A DNA stretch of 13,725 bases. Origin: CAYYGL01 sp964471235. GTDB lineage: Bacteria > Calditrichota > Calditrichia > RBG-13-44-9 > J075. The number at the start of each line of letters is the position of its first letter. Position 1 is the first letter of the stretch. A program made the translations under genes and the position numbers. The stretch spans positions 1 through 13,725 of the forward strand of contig CAYYGL010000130.1 of the NCBI GenBank assembly GCA_964471235.1, written 5' to 3'. Positions 13,562 to 13,725 of this stretch are shown one piece after another. The notes under the pieces were generated by a model. The model searched no databases. It saw only the letters and a list, made by a program, of their open reading frames with translations, and was not told where the DNA came from.

Positions 13562-13596
13562 GGGATGAGGTAAAAGGGTAAGGGGAAGAGGGTTGC
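13562..13596. repeat. Heptamer tract (GGGNAAG), five units
   Basis: Five purine-rich units beginning GG every 7 bases, such as GGTAAAA (13569-13575) and GGGTAAG (13576-13582). Purine-rich composition makes chance periodicity easier here than in the other tracts. Confidence 0.45.
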
Positions 13597-13624
13597 AGCC
13601 AATCCCTCACGTTTTACACCTCCG

Positions 13625-13670
13625 AAACGGAACCGGCAACACGCACTGCGTTTTCCGTTTTATCTATTTT
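13625..13670 (+). terminator. Terminator-like hairpin with T-rich tail
   Basis: AAACGGAA (13625-13632) pairs perfectly with TTCCGTTT (13653-13660) across a 20-base loop, followed by TATCTATTTT. It is 160 bases past the flippase stop, the only hairpin in this end region with a T-rich tail. The long loop lowers confidence. From 13671 to 13725 no gene start is visible. Confidence 0.35.
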
Positions 13671-13725
13671 ACAAACATTTCTCACTTCAACTGTTGGTGA
13701 AAAGTTATTGTTTTTATAGGGACGA

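Overview
The window looks like chromosomal DNA from a Gram-negative bacterium with balanced base composition. It encodes a secreted protein with an outer-membrane-like beta-rich domain, a Wzx-type lipid-linked sugar flippase and ordinary housekeeping enzymes. The gene style (SppA with a barrel-like front, MoeZ-type E1-rhodanese fusion, GYD protein, GAGG/AAGGAG ribosome sites mixed with weak ones) would fit a lineage near the FCB group such as Calditrichota/KSB1. That placement is an inference from general impression, not a demonstrated assignment.

Layout, left to right. (1) 1-2411, minus: a large SppA-type (S49) protease, cut by the window edge, whose first ~270 residues are a signal peptide plus a beta-strand-rich, barrel-like region. 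(2) 2488-2989, minus: a frameshifted remnant of a small Cys-rich protein of the sort found beside mobile elements, followed by ~360 bases of non-coding DNA full of short inverted repeats. (3) 3350-5813, plus: panD (beta-alanine for pantothenate/CoA), rpe (pentose phosphate pathway) and a moeZ-like adenylyltransferase/sulfurtransferase. (4) 5930-7143: an orphan CoxS-type 2Fe-2S subunit (minus), a 31-residue membrane peptide (plus) and a GYD-domain protein (minus). (5) 7447-8766, plus: an MFS transporter of the MFSD1-like type. (6) 8888-11818, minus: a membrane protein of unknown function, an M14 zinc carboxypeptidase, and a TrpF-like barrel protein that lacks the catalytic cysteine of true TrpF. 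(7) 11999-13462, plus: an oligosaccharide flippase, followed by non-coding DNA to the end.

The genes do not form one evident pathway. Most are single genes or loose co-directional groups separated by 100-400 bases. Peptide handling (SppA, M14 carboxypeptidase, possibly the MFSD1-like carrier) and sulfur/molybdenum-enzyme biochemistry (MoeZ, CoxS) are the only themes, and both are weak.

The most striking feature outside the genes is a set of degenerate tandem repeats with an exact 7-base period. They lie in many of the spacers and at gene ends (3226-3239, 3698-3718, 9549-9583, 9647-9667, 10801-10828, 10836-10877, 10905-10939, 11022-11049, 11967-11987, 13473-13507, 13562-13596). The unit sequence differs between tracts, but the period is always seven. 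Some tracts are inverted copies of each other, one forms the end of panD, and one abuts the flippase start codon. I found no complete novel multi-gene system. The best candidates for new biology are the barrel-SppA fusion, the cysteine-less TrpF-like family and the heptamer tracts.
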